From Marinobacter mobilis (GTDB lineage: Bacteria > Pseudomonadota > Gammaproteobacteria > Pseudomonadales > Oleiphilaceae), in assembly GCF_900106945.1 (NCBI RefSeq), contig NZ_FNNE01000006.1:1-64000 (forward strand): a stretch of 64,000 bases of DNA, in the 5' to 3' direction. The position numbers were made by a program, and so were the translations under genes. This document shows, one piece after another, positions 16,176 to 26,082 of the stretch (its first letter is position 1; each line of letters starts with the position of its first letter). Under the pieces are notes generated by a model. It was not told where the DNA came from and ran no database searches. It saw nothing but the letters and a program-made list of their open reading frames with translations.

Positions 16176-17204
16176 TCAGTTGTTGGCGTGCAGTTCTTCG
16201 TTCAGCTCAATGGCTGATTTGTTGGTCTTGCACTCAACGGCTCCGGTCTGGCTATTGCGGCGGAACAGCAGGTCAGGTTTGCCGGCCAGGTCGCGGGCCT
16301 TCACAGTGTCCACCAGCTGGTTGTTATCGTCGAGCAGAGCAACCTTTGAGCCGGAGGTGATGTACAGGCCGGCTTCAACGGTGCAGCGGTCGCCGAGAGG
16401 GATGCCGATGCCAGCGTTGGCGCCAATCAGGCAGTTTTCGCCGACGGAGATGATAATGTTACCGCCACCAGACAGGGTGCCCATGGTGGAACAGCCGCCG
16501 CCGAGATCAGAGCCCTTGCCAATCATCACGCCCGCAGAAATCCGGCCTTCTACCATGGAGGTGCCTTCGGTACCTGCGTTGAAGTTGATAAAGCCTTCGT
16601 GCATGACGGTAGTGCCTTCACCCACATAGGCGCCCAGGCGTACACGGGCGGTGTCGGCAATACGTACGCCGGCCGGAACCACGTAGTCGGTCATCTGCGG
16701 GAACTTGTCCACGGATTTGACTTCCAGGGTGCGGCCTTCAATTCGGGCCTGCAGTTGGCGCTGGGGCAGTTCGCTGAGGTCGATGGCACCTTCGTTGGTC
16801 CAGGCCAGGTTCGGCAGCAGGCCAAAAATGCCATCGAGCTTGAGGCCGTGCGGCTTGACCAGGCGGTGTGAGATCAGGTGCAGCTTCAGGTAGACCTCGG
16901 GCGTGCTGGCAGAGGTATCGTCGCTCTCCAGAAGGGTGACCACAACCGGGCGTGTGCTTTTCGAGGCCAGCTCTGCGAGCTTGGCCTGGTCTTTGTGGTC
17001 GGTGGACCACAGTGCTTCTTCCAGAGCATTGAGGTCGTCGAGGCCGACCGTCAGGGCCTGGTTGCCACCCTGGTAGCCCAGGATGTCACGGGCGCACTGG
17101 AGCAGTTCAGGTGCCGGGTTCAATACTGGCTGCTGGTAGTAGACTTCCAGCCACTCGCCCTGAGTGTTCTGGGTGCCGATGCCGATTCCGAAAGCGAAGC
17201 TCAT
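16176..17204 (-). CDS. dapD: Tetrahydrodipicolinate N-succinyltransferase
   Basis: Transfers succinyl from succinyl-CoA to tetrahydrodipicolinate, the committing step of the succinylase route. At 342 residues it is the longer DapD type seen in pseudomonads rather than the 274-residue E. coli type. The C-terminal half shows hexapeptide repeats of a left-handed beta helix (VRLGAYVGEGTTVM, GRISAGVMIGKGSDLGGG, NCLIGANAGIGIPLGDR). It lies between yffB and dapE on the minus strand, separated from yffB by an 11-bp hairpin. Confidence 0.97.
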   Translation of the reverse strand: MSFAFGIGIGTQNTQGEWLEVYYQQPVLNPAPELLQCARDILGYQGGNQALTVGLDDLNALEEALWSTDHKDQAKLAELASKSTRPVVVTLLESDDTSASTPEVYLKLHLISHRLVKPHGLKLDGIFGLLPNLAWTNEGAIDLSELPQRQLQARIEGRTLEVKSVDKFPQMTDYVVPAGVRIADTARVRLGAYVGEGTTVMHEGFINFNAGTEGTSMVEGRISAGVMIGKGSDLGGGCSTMGTLSGGGNIIISVGENCLIGANAGIGIPLGDRCTVEAGLYITSGSKVALLDDNNQLVDTVKARDLAGKPDLLFRRNSQTGAVECKTNKSAIELNEELHANN

Positions 17205-17238
17205 GTAAGGGTGCTCCTAGATCTGTATGGTTGTCTGT

Positions 17239-17264
17239 CGGGCACGGCAGGATTGCCGTGCCCG
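17239..17264 (-). terminator. Perfect 11-bp hairpin between yffB and dapD
   Basis: CGGGCACGGCA (17239-17249) pairs perfectly with TGCCGTGCCCG (17254-17264) over a GGAT/ATCC loop. It lies about 55 bases after the yffB stop and 35 before the dapD start on the minus strand. No T-run is visible; partial attenuation or RNA processing is possible. Confidence 0.5.
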
Positions 17265-17320
17265 TTGAATGGATTGAGTTCCCGGCCAGTACCGGGCTGG
17301 CCTGTTGATCCTGACGCGGA

Positions 17321-17671
17321 TCAGCGGCCGAAATTTGCGCTCCAGTCGTCGGCGTTGAAGCCGACGCTGAGCTGACCGCCATGCTCCACCACCGGTCGTT
17401 TGATGATCGATGGATTGTCGAGCATGACCTTATGGGCGGATTGGGCGTCAATGTTATCACGAACGTCATCCGGCAGTTTTCGCCACGTGGTGCCACGTTT
17501 GTTCAGCAGAACTTCCCAGCCCAGCTGCTCCTCCCAGCGCCTGAGCAGGGCGTCGTCCAGCCCCTCTTTTTTGAAGTCGTGGAATTCATGGGTAATGTTC
17601 GCATCATCCAGCCACTTACGTGCTTTCTTGACGGTGTCGCAGTTCTTGATGCCGTAGAGTTTCATGGTCAT
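17321..17671 (-). CDS. yffB: ArsC/Spx-like protein YffB
   Basis: 116 residues, thioredoxin-fold member of the ArsC/Spx superfamily. The N-terminus reads KLYGIKNCDTVKKARKWL, with the single active-site-position cysteine and no CxxC; KRPVVEHG near residue 92 is the conserved glutathione/substrate-binding loop. Arsenate reduction has not been established for this subgroup. Its position between dapC and dapD is the same as in Pseudomonas. The start could be the first or third codon (both Met). Confidence 0.9.
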   Translation of the reverse strand: MTMKLYGIKNCDTVKKARKWLDDANITHEFHDFKKEGLDDALLRRWEEQLGWEVLLNKRGTTWRKLPDDVRDNIDAQSAHKVMLDNPSIIKRPVVEHGGQLSVGFNADDWSANFGR

Positions 17672-17714
17672 TCTTAGTATCGGTTGTCGTGGGTATCCGG
17701 CAGGTGCGGTGGAT

Positions 17715-18911
17715 CTACCGGTTTTTCAGGTAGGTGACAATACGTTCAGCAGCTTCAACGCATTCCTCAAGGGGCGCAACCAGCGCCATGCGAATGCGGT
17801 TTTCGCCAGGATTGTAGCCGTTGACCGTACGTGACAGGTAGCGTCCGGGCAGTACGTTGACGTTCTGGGTGGCGGAAAGCTCCAGGGCGAAGGTCTCATC
17901 GCTGAACCCGGTTCGAGGCCACAGATAGAAGCCAGCGTCCGGATAGTCTACGTCCATTACCTGCCGCAGGATGGGGACCACCGCTTCGAACTTGGCGCGA
18001 TAGGCCGCCCGGTTTTCGCGCACGTGGTCCTCGTCACGCCAGGCGGCAATGCTGGCCAGCTGATGTTGGATGGGCATGGCGCAACCGTGGTAGGTGCGGT
18101 AACGCAGGTAATCGCGAAGGATCGTGGCGTCGCCGGCGACAAAGCCAGAACGCAGTCCGGGCAGGTTGCTGCGTTTCGACAGACTGTGGAATACCACACA
18201 GCGCGCGAAGTCGTGACGGCCGATGGCCGCGCAGGTCTGCAGCAAACCCTCCGGTGGCTGGTTTTCGTCTGGATAGAGTTCGGAGTAGCACTCGTCAGAG
18301 GCAACTATGAAATCGTGCCGGTCGGCCAGCTCGATCACCTTGGTCAGGGTGTCCCGTGACACCACTGCGCCACTGGGGTTGCCAGGCGAGCATAGGAACA
18401 GGATCTGGCAATCTTCCCAGACCGCGTCGGGCACCTGATCGAAATCAGGAATGAACCCGTTGCTGTCATCGCAAGGCAGGTAATGGGGTTCGGCTCCTGC
18501 GAGAATCGCGGCGCCTTCGTAGATCTGGTAGAACGGGTTGGGGCTGACCACTTTGGCTGAAGGGCGGCGTTCCACCACCGATTGCACCAATGAAAAAATC
18601 CCTTCCCGGGTACCGTTGACCGGAACGATATGCTGATCCGCTGTCAGTGTGCCTGGCTTCAGCTCGAATCGCCGGGTTGCCCAATCAGCAATGGCCTCCC
18701 TCAGCTCATCCAGCCCTTTGGTGGTCGGGTAGTTGGCGAGCTTGTCGAGGTTGTCCGCGATGACCTGCTTGACGAACTCCGGAGCCGGGTGCTTGGGTTC
18801 ACCAATGCCCAGGGAGATCGGCGGCAGATCTGCCGGTAGTTCGATGCCTGCTTTGAGCTTGGTCAGCTTTTCAAACGGATAGGGGTGAAGCAGGGAAAGG
18901 TTGGGGTTCAT
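17715..18911 (-). CDS. dapC: Succinyldiaminopimelate transaminase
   Basis: PLP-dependent class I/II aminotransferase making N-succinyl-LL-diaminopimelate with glutamate as donor. The 398 residues include the N-terminal LHPYPFEKLTKL typical of DapC, GIGEPKHPAPEFV, the SPGNPSGAV loop, and SLSKRSNLPGLRSGF, where the Lys of SLSKR forms the PLP Schiff base. The start codon overlaps the glnD stop by four bases (ATGA), so it is translationally coupled to glnD. Confidence 0.96.
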   Translation of the reverse strand: MNPNLSLLHPYPFEKLTKLKAGIELPADLPPISLGIGEPKHPAPEFVKQVIADNLDKLANYPTTKGLDELREAIADWATRRFELKPGTLTADQHIVPVNGTREGIFSLVQSVVERRPSAKVVSPNPFYQIYEGAAILAGAEPHYLPCDDSNGFIPDFDQVPDAVWEDCQILFLCSPGNPSGAVVSRDTLTKVIELADRHDFIVASDECYSELYPDENQPPEGLLQTCAAIGRHDFARCVVFHSLSKRSNLPGLRSGFVAGDATILRDYLRYRTYHGCAMPIQHQLASIAAWRDEDHVRENRAAYRAKFEAVVPILRQVMDVDYPDAGFYLWPRTGFSDETFALELSATQNVNVLPGRYLSRTVNGYNPGENRIRMALVAPLEECVEAAERIVTYLKNR

Positions 18912-21553
18912 TGGCTATCGTCCAGCATGTTGCATAGGTCTTTCTGGAGGCTTTCGCAGATTTGCGGATCGCAAATCGGATTCCCGGTTTCATCGGTGAC
19001 GAAAAACACGTCTTCCACTCTCTCGCCAAGGGTGGCAATTTTGGCGTTAGTCAGGCGAACCCGGTGTTCAAGGAATACCTGCCCTATGCGCGCCAGAAGT
19101 CCGGGGCGGTCAGGTGTGACGACTTCGACCACCGTTCGTTGATTGATGGTGTCGTTGGAGAAGGTCACTTCTGTCGGGAATGCGAAGTGTTTGAGTTTGC
19201 GCGGCGTCCGGCGGTGGATAATGTCCGGGTAATCTTCCGGATCATCCAGTTCCTCGATCAGGCGCTTGCGCACCCGTTCTTTTCGGGCAGGATCAATGCC
19301 CAGCGGGTGGCCTTTCTCGTCCAGCACCACATAGGAACTGATGGAGTAGGGGCCATCGCCACAACTGATACGAGCATCCGCGATGTTAAGGTTCAGTTGT
19401 TCCAGCACGGCGGTGGTTGCCGCAAACAGGGCAACCCGATCCTTCATGTAAATGGTGATCTGGGAGTAGCCTTCACTGGGGCCGCCACGGGTATCGCGGA
19501 TCAGCACCAGTGGGTCAGGGTTGTCGCCGTGCTTGATAATTTCTGCGGTCTGCCAGGCGATGTCCACCGTCGAATCCTGCAGGAAATAGTCACCCTCCAG
19601 ATTTCGCCAGATGTTATCAATCTGCTTGTTTGAGTAATTCTGCGCGCGCAGCATCTCACGGGCTTCGGTCTGGGTTGCCCGTATCCATTCCTTTCTGTTG
19701 ACCGGGTTTTCGCTGCCGCGGCCGAGGGCCCGTTTGGCCTCAATGTAGAGTTGACGCAGCAGGGACGCCCGCCAGGTGTTCCACAGGCTGGGGTTGGTGG
19801 CGCTGATGTCACATACGGTCATGACGTAGAGGTAGTCCAGATGTACGTCACTCGGCAGCGCCCGGGCGAACCCGTTGATAATATCCGGGTCAGAGATGTC
19901 CTTGCGCTGTGCGGTCATCGACATCAGCAGGTGATTCTCAACCAGCCAGGAGATCAGCTGAGTATCACGGTCGCTGAGATGGTGGCGGCGGCAGAAAGCC
20001 TCGGCATCAATCGCACCCAGTTCAGAGTGGTCGCCACCTCGTCCCTTGGCGACGTCGTGGTAGAGGCCGGCAATGTAGAGATTTTCGACTTTGGGCAGGC
20101 GGTGGATCAGTCGTGATGCCAGGGGGAACTCAGAGCGAGCCTCGGGGCCGTAGAGCCGAACCATATTGCGGATCACCCCGAGGGTGTGGGCATCGACGGT
20201 GTAAATGTGGAACAGGTCATGCTGCATCTGGCCGATGATCTGCCCAAACTCCGGGAGGTAACGGCCCAGCACATTGTATTTCTTCATCGACGACAGCGTG
20301 CAGTGCAGCTTGTGGGGCGTGCGCAGCAGTTCCATGAAGAGGCTCGTCACCGCAAGGTCTGAGCGGAAGGCATCGTCAATGAGATGGCGATGCGCCCGTA
20401 TCGAGCGGATAGTGGTGGCCCGGATGCCAAGGATGTCGGGGTGCTGTGCCATCAGTACGAAAATTTCCATGATGGCATAGGGGGCGTAGGCGAAGACCTG
20501 ATTGTTGACGGCTTCGATGTAATGATTGCGAATCTGGAAGCGCTTGTTGAGGGGCTGAATGAGCTCCTTGCCTTCGGTATCCAGAATCGCTTCATCGTAG
20601 TACTGGAGAATAACGTCGGTGAGCTCGACCAGTGCGAGGACGGTGCGGTAATAGGCCTGCATCATCAGTTCGACGCCCAGGCGCTTGCCTTCGTCGTGGT
20701 AACCGAGCATCTGGGCGAGCGCGCGCTGGTGATCAAACAGCAGACGGTTCTCATTGCGGTCCGCAATCAGCTGAAGACCATATCGCAGTTGCCAGAGAAA
20801 CGTTTCGCCTTCAACTAGGATCCGGTATTCCTCTTCGGTCAGGATGCTGAACCGGGTGAGGTCGGCAATACTTTCGATGCCAAAGTGGCGCTTGGTTATC
20901 CAACCGATGGTCTGAATGTCCCTTAGCGCGCCGGGTGAGCCCTTAACGTTGGGCTCAAGGTTGTACTCGGTGTCGCCATACTTGTGATGCCTTTCCTGCT
21001 GCTCTTCCCGCTTGGCGATAAAGTAGCTACGGTCTGAGCTGATCTCGTCGGAATAGACAGCGTCGCTGAGTTCTGCCCGCAGAGCGTCCGGGCCGGCAAT
21101 GGTCCTGGTTTCCAGCAGGTTGGTGAGGATGGTGACATCTTCCCGCGCCGCCTGTTTGCTTTCATCCAGACTGCGGACGCTGTGGCCGATATCAAGGCGG
21201 AGATCCCACAGCAGGGTAATAAAGGCGCCGAGATCGTCCTGCCAGGATTCTTCGACGCCGTTCCGCGTAAGGATCAGCAGGTCAATATCGGAGTGTGGGT
21301 GGAGCTCGCCGCGGCCATAGCCACCTACGGCAATCAGCGCGATGTCGTCAGACCCGGCAAACGGGTAGCGAGACCAGATGAGCTGAAGTACCTCGTCAAT
21401 GGTATTGGCCCGTGCGTGAACAAGTTCGCGTACACCCGCACCTTGGCGGAATGCCTCCGCATCGGCCACATAGCGGAGTTGCAGCAGTTCCCGGGCAGCC
21501 AGAATTGGCGAAAGGTCTTCCTTGATTCGGCGTTTCAGCTCAGGAGTATCCAC
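18908..21553 (-). CDS. glnD: PII uridylyltransferase/uridylyl-removing enzyme
   Basis: Senses glutamine and adds or removes UMP on PII proteins, setting glutamine synthetase activity and NtrBC signalling. The 881 residues have, in order, a nucleotidyltransferase domain (VGGYGRGELHPHSDIDLLIL, about 72-91, with the metal-binding Asp pair), a helical linker, an HD hydrolase domain (GLYHDVAKGRGGDHSELG, about 505-522), and two C-terminal ACT domains (RVALFAATTAVLEQ and DRPGLLARIGQVF). The start is GTG at 21553, directly abutting the map stop codon. Confidence 0.98.
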   Translation of the reverse strand: MDTPELKRRIKEDLSPILAARELLQLRYVADAEAFRQGAGVRELVHARANTIDEVLQLIWSRYPFAGSDDIALIAVGGYGRGELHPHSDIDLLILTRNGVEESWQDDLGAFITLLWDLRLDIGHSVRSLDESKQAAREDVTILTNLLETRTIAGPDALRAELSDAVYSDEISSDRSYFIAKREEQQERHHKYGDTEYNLEPNVKGSPGALRDIQTIGWITKRHFGIESIADLTRFSILTEEEYRILVEGETFLWQLRYGLQLIADRNENRLLFDHQRALAQMLGYHDEGKRLGVELMMQAYYRTVLALVELTDVILQYYDEAILDTEGKELIQPLNKRFQIRNHYIEAVNNQVFAYAPYAIMEIFVLMAQHPDILGIRATTIRSIRAHRHLIDDAFRSDLAVTSLFMELLRTPHKLHCTLSSMKKYNVLGRYLPEFGQIIGQMQHDLFHIYTVDAHTLGVIRNMVRLYGPEARSEFPLASRLIHRLPKVENLYIAGLYHDVAKGRGGDHSELGAIDAEAFCRRHHLSDRDTQLISWLVENHLLMSMTAQRKDISDPDIINGFARALPSDVHLDYLYVMTVCDISATNPSLWNTWRASLLRQLYIEAKRALGRGSENPVNRKEWIRATQTEAREMLRAQNYSNKQIDNIWRNLEGDYFLQDSTVDIAWQTAEIIKHGDNPDPLVLIRDTRGGPSEGYSQITIYMKDRVALFAATTAVLEQLNLNIADARISCGDGPYSISSYVVLDEKGHPLGIDPARKERVRKRLIEELDDPEDYPDIIHRRTPRKLKHFAFPTEVTFSNDTINQRTVVEVVTPDRPGLLARIGQVFLEHRVRLTNAKIATLGERVEDVFFVTDETGNPICDPQICESLQKDLCNMLDDSQ

Positions 21554-22324
21554 CTAGAAAGACTCTTCCGCTCGCTTGGTGAGCACCTCGCAGCCATCCG
21601 CGGTTACCAGCAGGGTGTGCTCCCACTGGGCAGACAGTTTGTGATCCTTGGTGACGACCGTCCAGCCGTCGGGTAGCAGTTTGGTCTGGTACTTGCCCTG
21701 GTTGATCATTGGCTCAATGGTAAAGGTCATGCCTTCCTGAAGTTCCATGCCGGTACCTGGTTTGCCGTAGTGCATGACCTGGGGCTCTTCGTGGAAGACC
21801 TTGCCAATACCGTGGCCGCAGTAATCGCGAACCACCGAGTAACGATGTTTCTCGGCGTACTGCTGAATCACGTGGCCGATGTCGCCGAGGCGGGCTCCTG
21901 GTTTAACCAGCTCGATACCTTTATACAGGCAATCCTGGGTGACCTGGATCAGCCGTTCGGTTCCGGGCTTGGGCTTGCCGACAATAAACATCTTGCTGGT
22001 GTCGCCATGGTACTCATCCTTGATCACGGTGACGTCAATATTGATGATGTCGCCGTCCTTGAGGATTTTCTTGTCCGAGGGAATGCCGTGGCAGATCACG
22101 TGGTTGACCGAGGTGCACACCGATTTCGGGAATCCCTTGTAGTTCAGCGGTGCGGGAATGGCCTTCTGAACATTAACGATGTAGTCGTGACAGATGCGGT
22201 CAAGTTCTTCAGTAGAAACGCCCGGCTTGACGTGCTCGCCGATCATCTCAAGGACTTCGGCCGCCAGTCGGCCTGCAACCCTCATCTTTTCAATTTCTTC
22301 CGGAGTCTTGATCGTTACCTGCAT
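21554..22324 (-). CDS. map: Methionine aminopeptidase type I
   Basis: Removes the N-terminal formyl-free methionine from nascent proteins. 256 residues with all expected metal-ligand contexts: INIDVTVIKDEYHGDTSKMF (two Asp), the GHGIGKVFHEEP histidines, FTIEPMI (Glu) and QWEHTLLV (Glu). First gene of the minus-strand cluster and divergent from rpsB, the common arrangement in gammaproteobacteria. Confidence 0.98.
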   Translation of the reverse strand: MQVTIKTPEEIEKMRVAGRLAAEVLEMIGEHVKPGVSTEELDRICHDYIVNVQKAIPAPLNYKGFPKSVCTSVNHVICHGIPSDKKILKDGDIINIDVTVIKDEYHGDTSKMFIVGKPKPGTERLIQVTQDCLYKGIELVKPGARLGDIGHVIQQYAEKHRYSVVRDYCGHGIGKVFHEEPQVMHYGKPGTGMELQEGMTFTIEPMINQGKYQTKLLPDGWTVVTKDHKLSAQWEHTLLVTADGCEVLTKRAEESF

Positions 22325-22620
22325 TGGGGATCCCGTTGGTGTGAATCAAACGGCCATTTTAAAGGTGAGGGGCCGGTTGGTACAAGGTGATTGCCGAATC
22401 CGCCGGCTTGGAACCGGGAAAGAGGAGGGGGAGGCGAAGGGAAAAACAGATGGCGTTTTCGCGTCGGTTTATGGTATAAACGCGCCCGCTGGAAACAAAT
22501 CCGGCAAATTCGCACACGCGTCGGCACGTTGTCCCAGGGTGCCTGCTTCTTATTAGATAAGAGGCTGGTTGGGGCAATCGGACGTGTGGAGGACTAACCC
22601 GAAGCTACAAGGTAAATATC
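22325..22620. promoter_or_regulatory. Divergent map/rpsB control region and rpsB leader
   Basis: Nearly 300 bases without a gene. A plausible rpsB -10 is TATAAA at 22475-22480, followed by a GC-rich ACGCGCCCGC discriminator as in growth-rate and stringently controlled promoters; the -35 is poor. About 130 bases of leader follow. In gammaproteobacteria the rpsB leader is a target of S2 autoregulation; that is family knowledge, and no structure was verified here. Confidence 0.45.
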
Positions 22621-23367
22621 ATGGCTCAGGTAAATATGCGTGACCTGCTGAAAGCAGGTGCTCACTTTGGTCACCAGACCCGTTACTGGAACCCGAAAAT
22701 GGGTAAATACATTTTCGGTGCCCGCAACAAGATTCATATCATCAACCTGGAGCAGACTGTTCCGGCCATGAACGATGCGCTGAAGTTTGTTCAGCAGCTC
22801 GCAGAAGGCAAGAACAAGGTTCTGTTCGTAGGTACCAAGCGCGCCGCTTCCAAGATCATCAAGGAAGAAGCTCAGCGCTCTGGTCAGCCGTACGTTAACC
22901 ACCGCTGGTTGGGTGGCATGCTGACCAACTACAAGACCATTCGTCAGTCTATCCGTCGCTACCGTGAACTGGAAGCCCAGAGCAAAGACGGTACTTTCGA
23001 CAAGCTGACCAAGAAAGAAGCTCTCGAGCGTACCCGTGAAATGGACAAGCTGGAGCGCAGCATCGGCGGTATCAAGGACATGGGCGGCCTGCCGGACGCA
23101 CTGTTCGTTATCGACGTTGACCACGAGCGCATCGCTATCAAAGAAGCCAATAAGCTGGGCATCCCTGTTATTGGTGTTGTCGATACCAACTCCGATCCTG
23201 ACGGCGTTGACTACGTAATTCCAGGCAACGACGACGCGATTCGCGCCATCCAGATTTACGTGAAGTCTGTTGCTGACACCTGCCTTGAAGGTGGCCAGGC
23301 TGGCGGTGCTGACGAGTTCGTTGAGGTTAGCGAAAGCGCCGAAGGCGAAGCACCAGCCGCCGAGTAA
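22621..23367 (+). CDS. rpsB: 30S ribosomal protein S2
   Basis: Structural protein of the small subunit that binds late and contacts S1. 248 residues starting [20 protein letters not shown], the conserved opening, with [15 protein letters not shown] and the GGMLTN and [12 protein letters not shown] blocks. The C-terminal tail is acidic and alanine-rich. Operon partner tsf follows after 203 bases. Confidence 0.99.
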   Translation: MAQVNMRDLLKAGAHFGHQTRYWNPKMGKYIFGARNKIHIINLEQTVPAMNDALKFVQQLAEGKNKVLFVGTKRAASKIIKEEAQRSGQPYVNHRWLGGMLTNYKTIRQSIRRYRELEAQSKDGTFDKLTKKEALERTREMDKLERSIGGIKDMGGLPDALFVIDVDHERIAIKEANKLGIPVIGVVDTNSDPDGVDYVIPGNDDAIRAIQIYVKSVADTCLEGGQAGGADEFVEVSESAEGEAPAAE

Positions 23368-23410
23368 ACATCTGGCGTCATATGCTGATCATGTTTCAGT
23401 GTTTGAATGT

Positions 23411-23447
23411 GGGGGCTGAGGGGCTGAACTCTGAGTCCCCCTTTCTT
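23411..23447 (+). terminator. Possible attenuator between rpsB and tsf
   Basis: GGGGG (23411-23415) can pair with CCCCC (23437-23441), followed by TTTCTTT. The inner stem is imperfect. Partial termination after rpsB is known in related operons; this assignment is weak. Confidence 0.35.
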
Positions 23448-23570
23448 TAAGCGCCTGAGGCGTGGCAGATCAGCCAGTCAGCAGAGCCTGGTGTCTGCTG
23501 GCAAAGCGAAAACAAGTGTGCCGGCCCTATGGGGCGGAACCCCAGAATTCTGATATTAAGAGGACTGAAC

Positions 23571-24440
23571 ATGGCTGCTATTACCGCTGCAATGGTCAAA
23601 GAACTGCGTGAGCGTACCGGTCTTGGCATGATGGAGTGCAAGAAGGCGCTGGTCGAAGCTGGTGGCGACGTTGATGCTGCTATCGAGGAACTGCGTAAGT
23701 CTTCCGGCCTGAAAGCCGCGAAGAAAGCCGGTCGTACCGCTGCTGAGGGTGTGTCCCTGGTAAAGGTGTCTGACGACAACACTGTGGCTTTCATCCTGGA
23801 AGTAAACTCCGAGACTGACTTCGTTGCCCGTGATGACAACTTCATGGCTTTTGCCGCTGATGTGCTGGACGCTGCGTTCGCCAAGGGCGAAACCGACGTT
23901 GCCGCTCTGATGGCTGGCGAGCTGGAAGGCAAGCGTGAAGCCCTGGTTCAGAAAATCGGCGAAAACATCACTGTGCGTCGTGTGGTCAAGGTTGAAGGTC
24001 CGGTTGTTGGTGGCTATGTCCACAGCAACAACAAGATCGCTTCTGTTGTCGCTCTGTCTGCCGGTACGCCTGAGCTGGCCCGTGACATTGCCATGCACGC
24101 TGCGGCCGTTAACCCGCGCGTAGGCAAGCCGGAAGAGATGCCTGCTGAAGAGCTGGAAAAAGAAAAGGAAATCATCAAGGCCCAGCCAGATATGGAAGGC
24201 AAGCCTGCTGAAATCATCGAGAAGATGATGGGCGGCCGTATCCAGAAGTTCCTGAAAGAGAACAGCCTGGTTGAGCAGCCGTTCGTTAAGAACCCGGACC
24301 AGACCGTTGGTCAGCTGATCAAGGCTGCTGGCGGTGAGCTGGTTGGTTTTGTTCGCCTGGAAGTGGGCGAAGGTATTGAGAAAGAGGAAGTGGATTTTGC
24401 TGCTGAGGTTGCTGCTGCAGCCGGCACTGGCAAGGCCTGA
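23571..24440 (+). CDS. tsf: Elongation factor Ts
   Basis: Nucleotide-exchange factor for EF-Tu. The ATG at 23571 after AAGAGGA gives the standard start [16 protein letters not shown] and 289 residues; the ORF can be read further upstream but without family support. Seen are the UBA-like N-terminal domain ([15 protein letters not shown]), the [12 protein letters not shown] motif that contacts EF-Tu (about residue 79), and the two core subdomains. Located between rpsB and pyrH as usual. Confidence 0.99.
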   Translation: MAAITAAMVKELRERTGLGMMECKKALVEAGGDVDAAIEELRKSSGLKAAKKAGRTAAEGVSLVKVSDDNTVAFILEVNSETDFVARDDNFMAFAADVLDAAFAKGETDVAALMAGELEGKREALVQKIGENITVRRVVKVEGPVVGGYVHSNNKIASVVALSAGTPELARDIAMHAAAVNPRVGKPEEMPAEELEKEKEIIKAQPDMEGKPAEIIEKMMGGRIQKFLKENSLVEQPFVKNPDQTVGQLIKAAGGELVGFVRLEVGEGIEKEEVDFAAEVAAAAGTGKA

Positions 24441-24452
24441 TTCCTGTTCAGT

Positions 24453-24478
24453 CCCCGGCATTCGCTGAATGCCAGGGG
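24453..24478 (+). terminator. Stem-loop just after tsf
   Basis: GGCATTC (24457-24463) pairs with GAATGCC (24467-24473) over a GCT loop, extended by CCCC (24453-24456) with GGGG past a single bulged A. There is no T-run, so it may be an RNA-processing or pausing structure rather than a terminator. Confidence 0.45.
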
Positions 24479-24523
24479 GCTACCTGTCTGCCACGTTGGT
24501 TGGGGAAACCCGGCCCTCGTGGC

Positions 24524-24575
24524 GGGCTTGTATCTGAGATACCCCTTTTTAAAGAGGTATGTCAGATGCAAGCCC
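24524..24575. repeat. Long near-perfect palindrome between tsf and pyrH
   Basis: Two 20-base arms, 24524-24543 (GGGCTTGTATCTGAGATACC) and 24556-24575 (GGTATGTCAGATGCAAGCCC), pair with one G-U and one mismatch around a 12-base A/T loop. Both arms and loop lie in the tsf-pyrH gap. It could act as a strong RNA hairpin or be a REP-like palindromic unit; only one copy was noticed in the window. Confidence 0.75.
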
Positions 24576-24652
24576 GATGGGGTGAGTGGGCCGTAACAGG
24601 CCTGACCTCTTTGGGGTACAGTTCAGCCAGTATACCGATATAGGGGATCATC

Positions 24653-25384
24653 ATGCCGACGTCTTCAAAAAGCCAGCCGAGATACAAGCGTGTTCTGCTC
24701 AAGCTCAGTGGTGAAGCACTGATGGGGGAACTCGATTTTGGTATTGATCCCAAGGTCCTTGATCGAATGGCGCTTGAAATTGGCGCCCTCGTTGGGATTG
24801 GGGTGCAGGTTGGATTGGTTATTGGCGGTGGCAACCTGTTCCGCGGGGCTGCTCTCAGTGCTGCCGGCATGGATCGGGTCACCGGTGATCATATGGGGAT
24901 GTTGGCCACCGTTATGAATGGCCTGGCGATGCGTGATGCTCTGGAACGCTCCAATATCCGCACCCGGGTCATGTCTGCAATCCCCATGAGTGGTATTGTT
25001 GAGCATTATGACCGTCGTCGTGCCGTCCGTGACCTGAAAGATGGCGATGTCGTGATCTTCTGCGCGGGCACCGGTAACCCCTTCTTCACCACTGATTCCT
25101 CTGCCTGCCTGCGCGGTATTGAGATTGAAGCGGATGCCGTGTTGAAGGCAACCAAGGTAGATGGTGTCTATTCTGCGGACCCGATGCTCGACCCGACCGC
25201 GGAGAAGTACGATCATCTCACCTATGATGAAGTACTGGACAAGAAACTTGGGGTAATGGATTTGACGGCCATTTGCCTGGCTCGTGACCATGACATGCCC
25301 CTGCGAATTTTCGACATGAACCAGCCAGGTGTATTGACTCGCATTGTTACCGGCGAACCGGAAGGTACGCTTGTTCATCCGTAG
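24653..25384 (+). CDS. pyrH: UMP kinase
   Basis: Phosphorylates UMP to UDP; hexameric bacterial enzyme of the amino-acid-kinase fold. 243 residues with [37 protein letters not shown] and [19 protein letters not shown] motifs. Essential for pyrimidine nucleotide supply. It follows tsf after a 212-base gap with two hairpins and precedes frr. Confidence 0.98.
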   Translation: MPTSSKSQPRYKRVLLKLSGEALMGELDFGIDPKVLDRMALEIGALVGIGVQVGLVIGGGNLFRGAALSAAGMDRVTGDHMGMLATVMNGLAMRDALERSNIRTRVMSAIPMSGIVEHYDRRRAVRDLKDGDVVIFCAGTGNPFFTTDSSACLRGIEIEADAVLKATKVDGVYSADPMLDPTAEKYDHLTYDEVLDKKLGVMDLTAICLARDHDMPLRIFDMNQPGVLTRIVTGEPEGTLVHP

Positions 25385-25456
25385 TACGGGCTTGTCAGTA
25401 GTGCCGGGCCATCAGTGATAACGGTTCAGTAAAGTCAACGAATTGAGGATGCTGCA

Positions 25457-26014
25457 GTGATAAACGAAATCAAATCCGATGCCGAAAAGCGCATGAAAAA
25501 GAGCCTGGAAGCTCTGGGCTCCGCGTTCAACAAGATCCGTACCGGTCGCGCCCATCCGGCGATCCTGGATAGCGTCATGGTGAATTACTACGGCCAGGAT
25601 ACCCCGCTAAAGCAGGTGGCGGCGGTCAACGTTGAAGACAGCCGGACACTGGTGGTAGCGCCTTGGGAAAAGAACCTGACGCCGACCATCGAGAAGGCCA
25701 TCATGAGTTCCGACCTTGGCCTGAATCCGTCAACTAACGGCGATGTGATTCGTGTTCCCATGCCGATGCTGACCGAGGAAACCCGTCGCGAAATGGTCAA
25801 GCAGGCCAAGGCTGATGCAGAGCATGGCCGTGTTTCCGTTCGTAATGCTCGTCGTGATGCGAATAACGACCTCAAGGAGCTGCTGAAGGAAAAGGAAATC
25901 AGCGAAGACGACCAGCGCCGGGGTGAAGACGAGATCCAGAAGCTGACGGATCGCTACATCGCTGAAGTCGATAAGATGCTCAAGGCCAAGGAAGAGGACC
26001 TGATGGAGGTATAA
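25457..26014 (+). CDS. frr: Ribosome recycling factor
   Basis: Splits post-termination ribosomes with EF-G. 185 residues from a GTG start at 25457, with GAGGA 8-12 bases upstream. The family landmarks [25 protein letters not shown] and [16 protein letters not shown] are present, matching the three-helix-bundle/beta-sandwich architecture. Confidence 0.98.
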   Translation: MINEIKSDAEKRMKKSLEALGSAFNKIRTGRAHPAILDSVMVNYYGQDTPLKQVAAVNVEDSRTLVVAPWEKNLTPTIEKAIMSSDLGLNPSTNGDVIRVPMPMLTEETRREMVKQAKADAEHGRVSVRNARRDANNDLKELLKEKEISEDDQRRGEDEIQKLTDRYIAEVDKMLKAKEEDLMEV

Positions 26015-26082
26015 CCTCCATTCCAGGTAGCATTAACTGAATGCCGGCAGGTCAGGAAAGTGCCTGTCGGCCAGGGGAAAGC

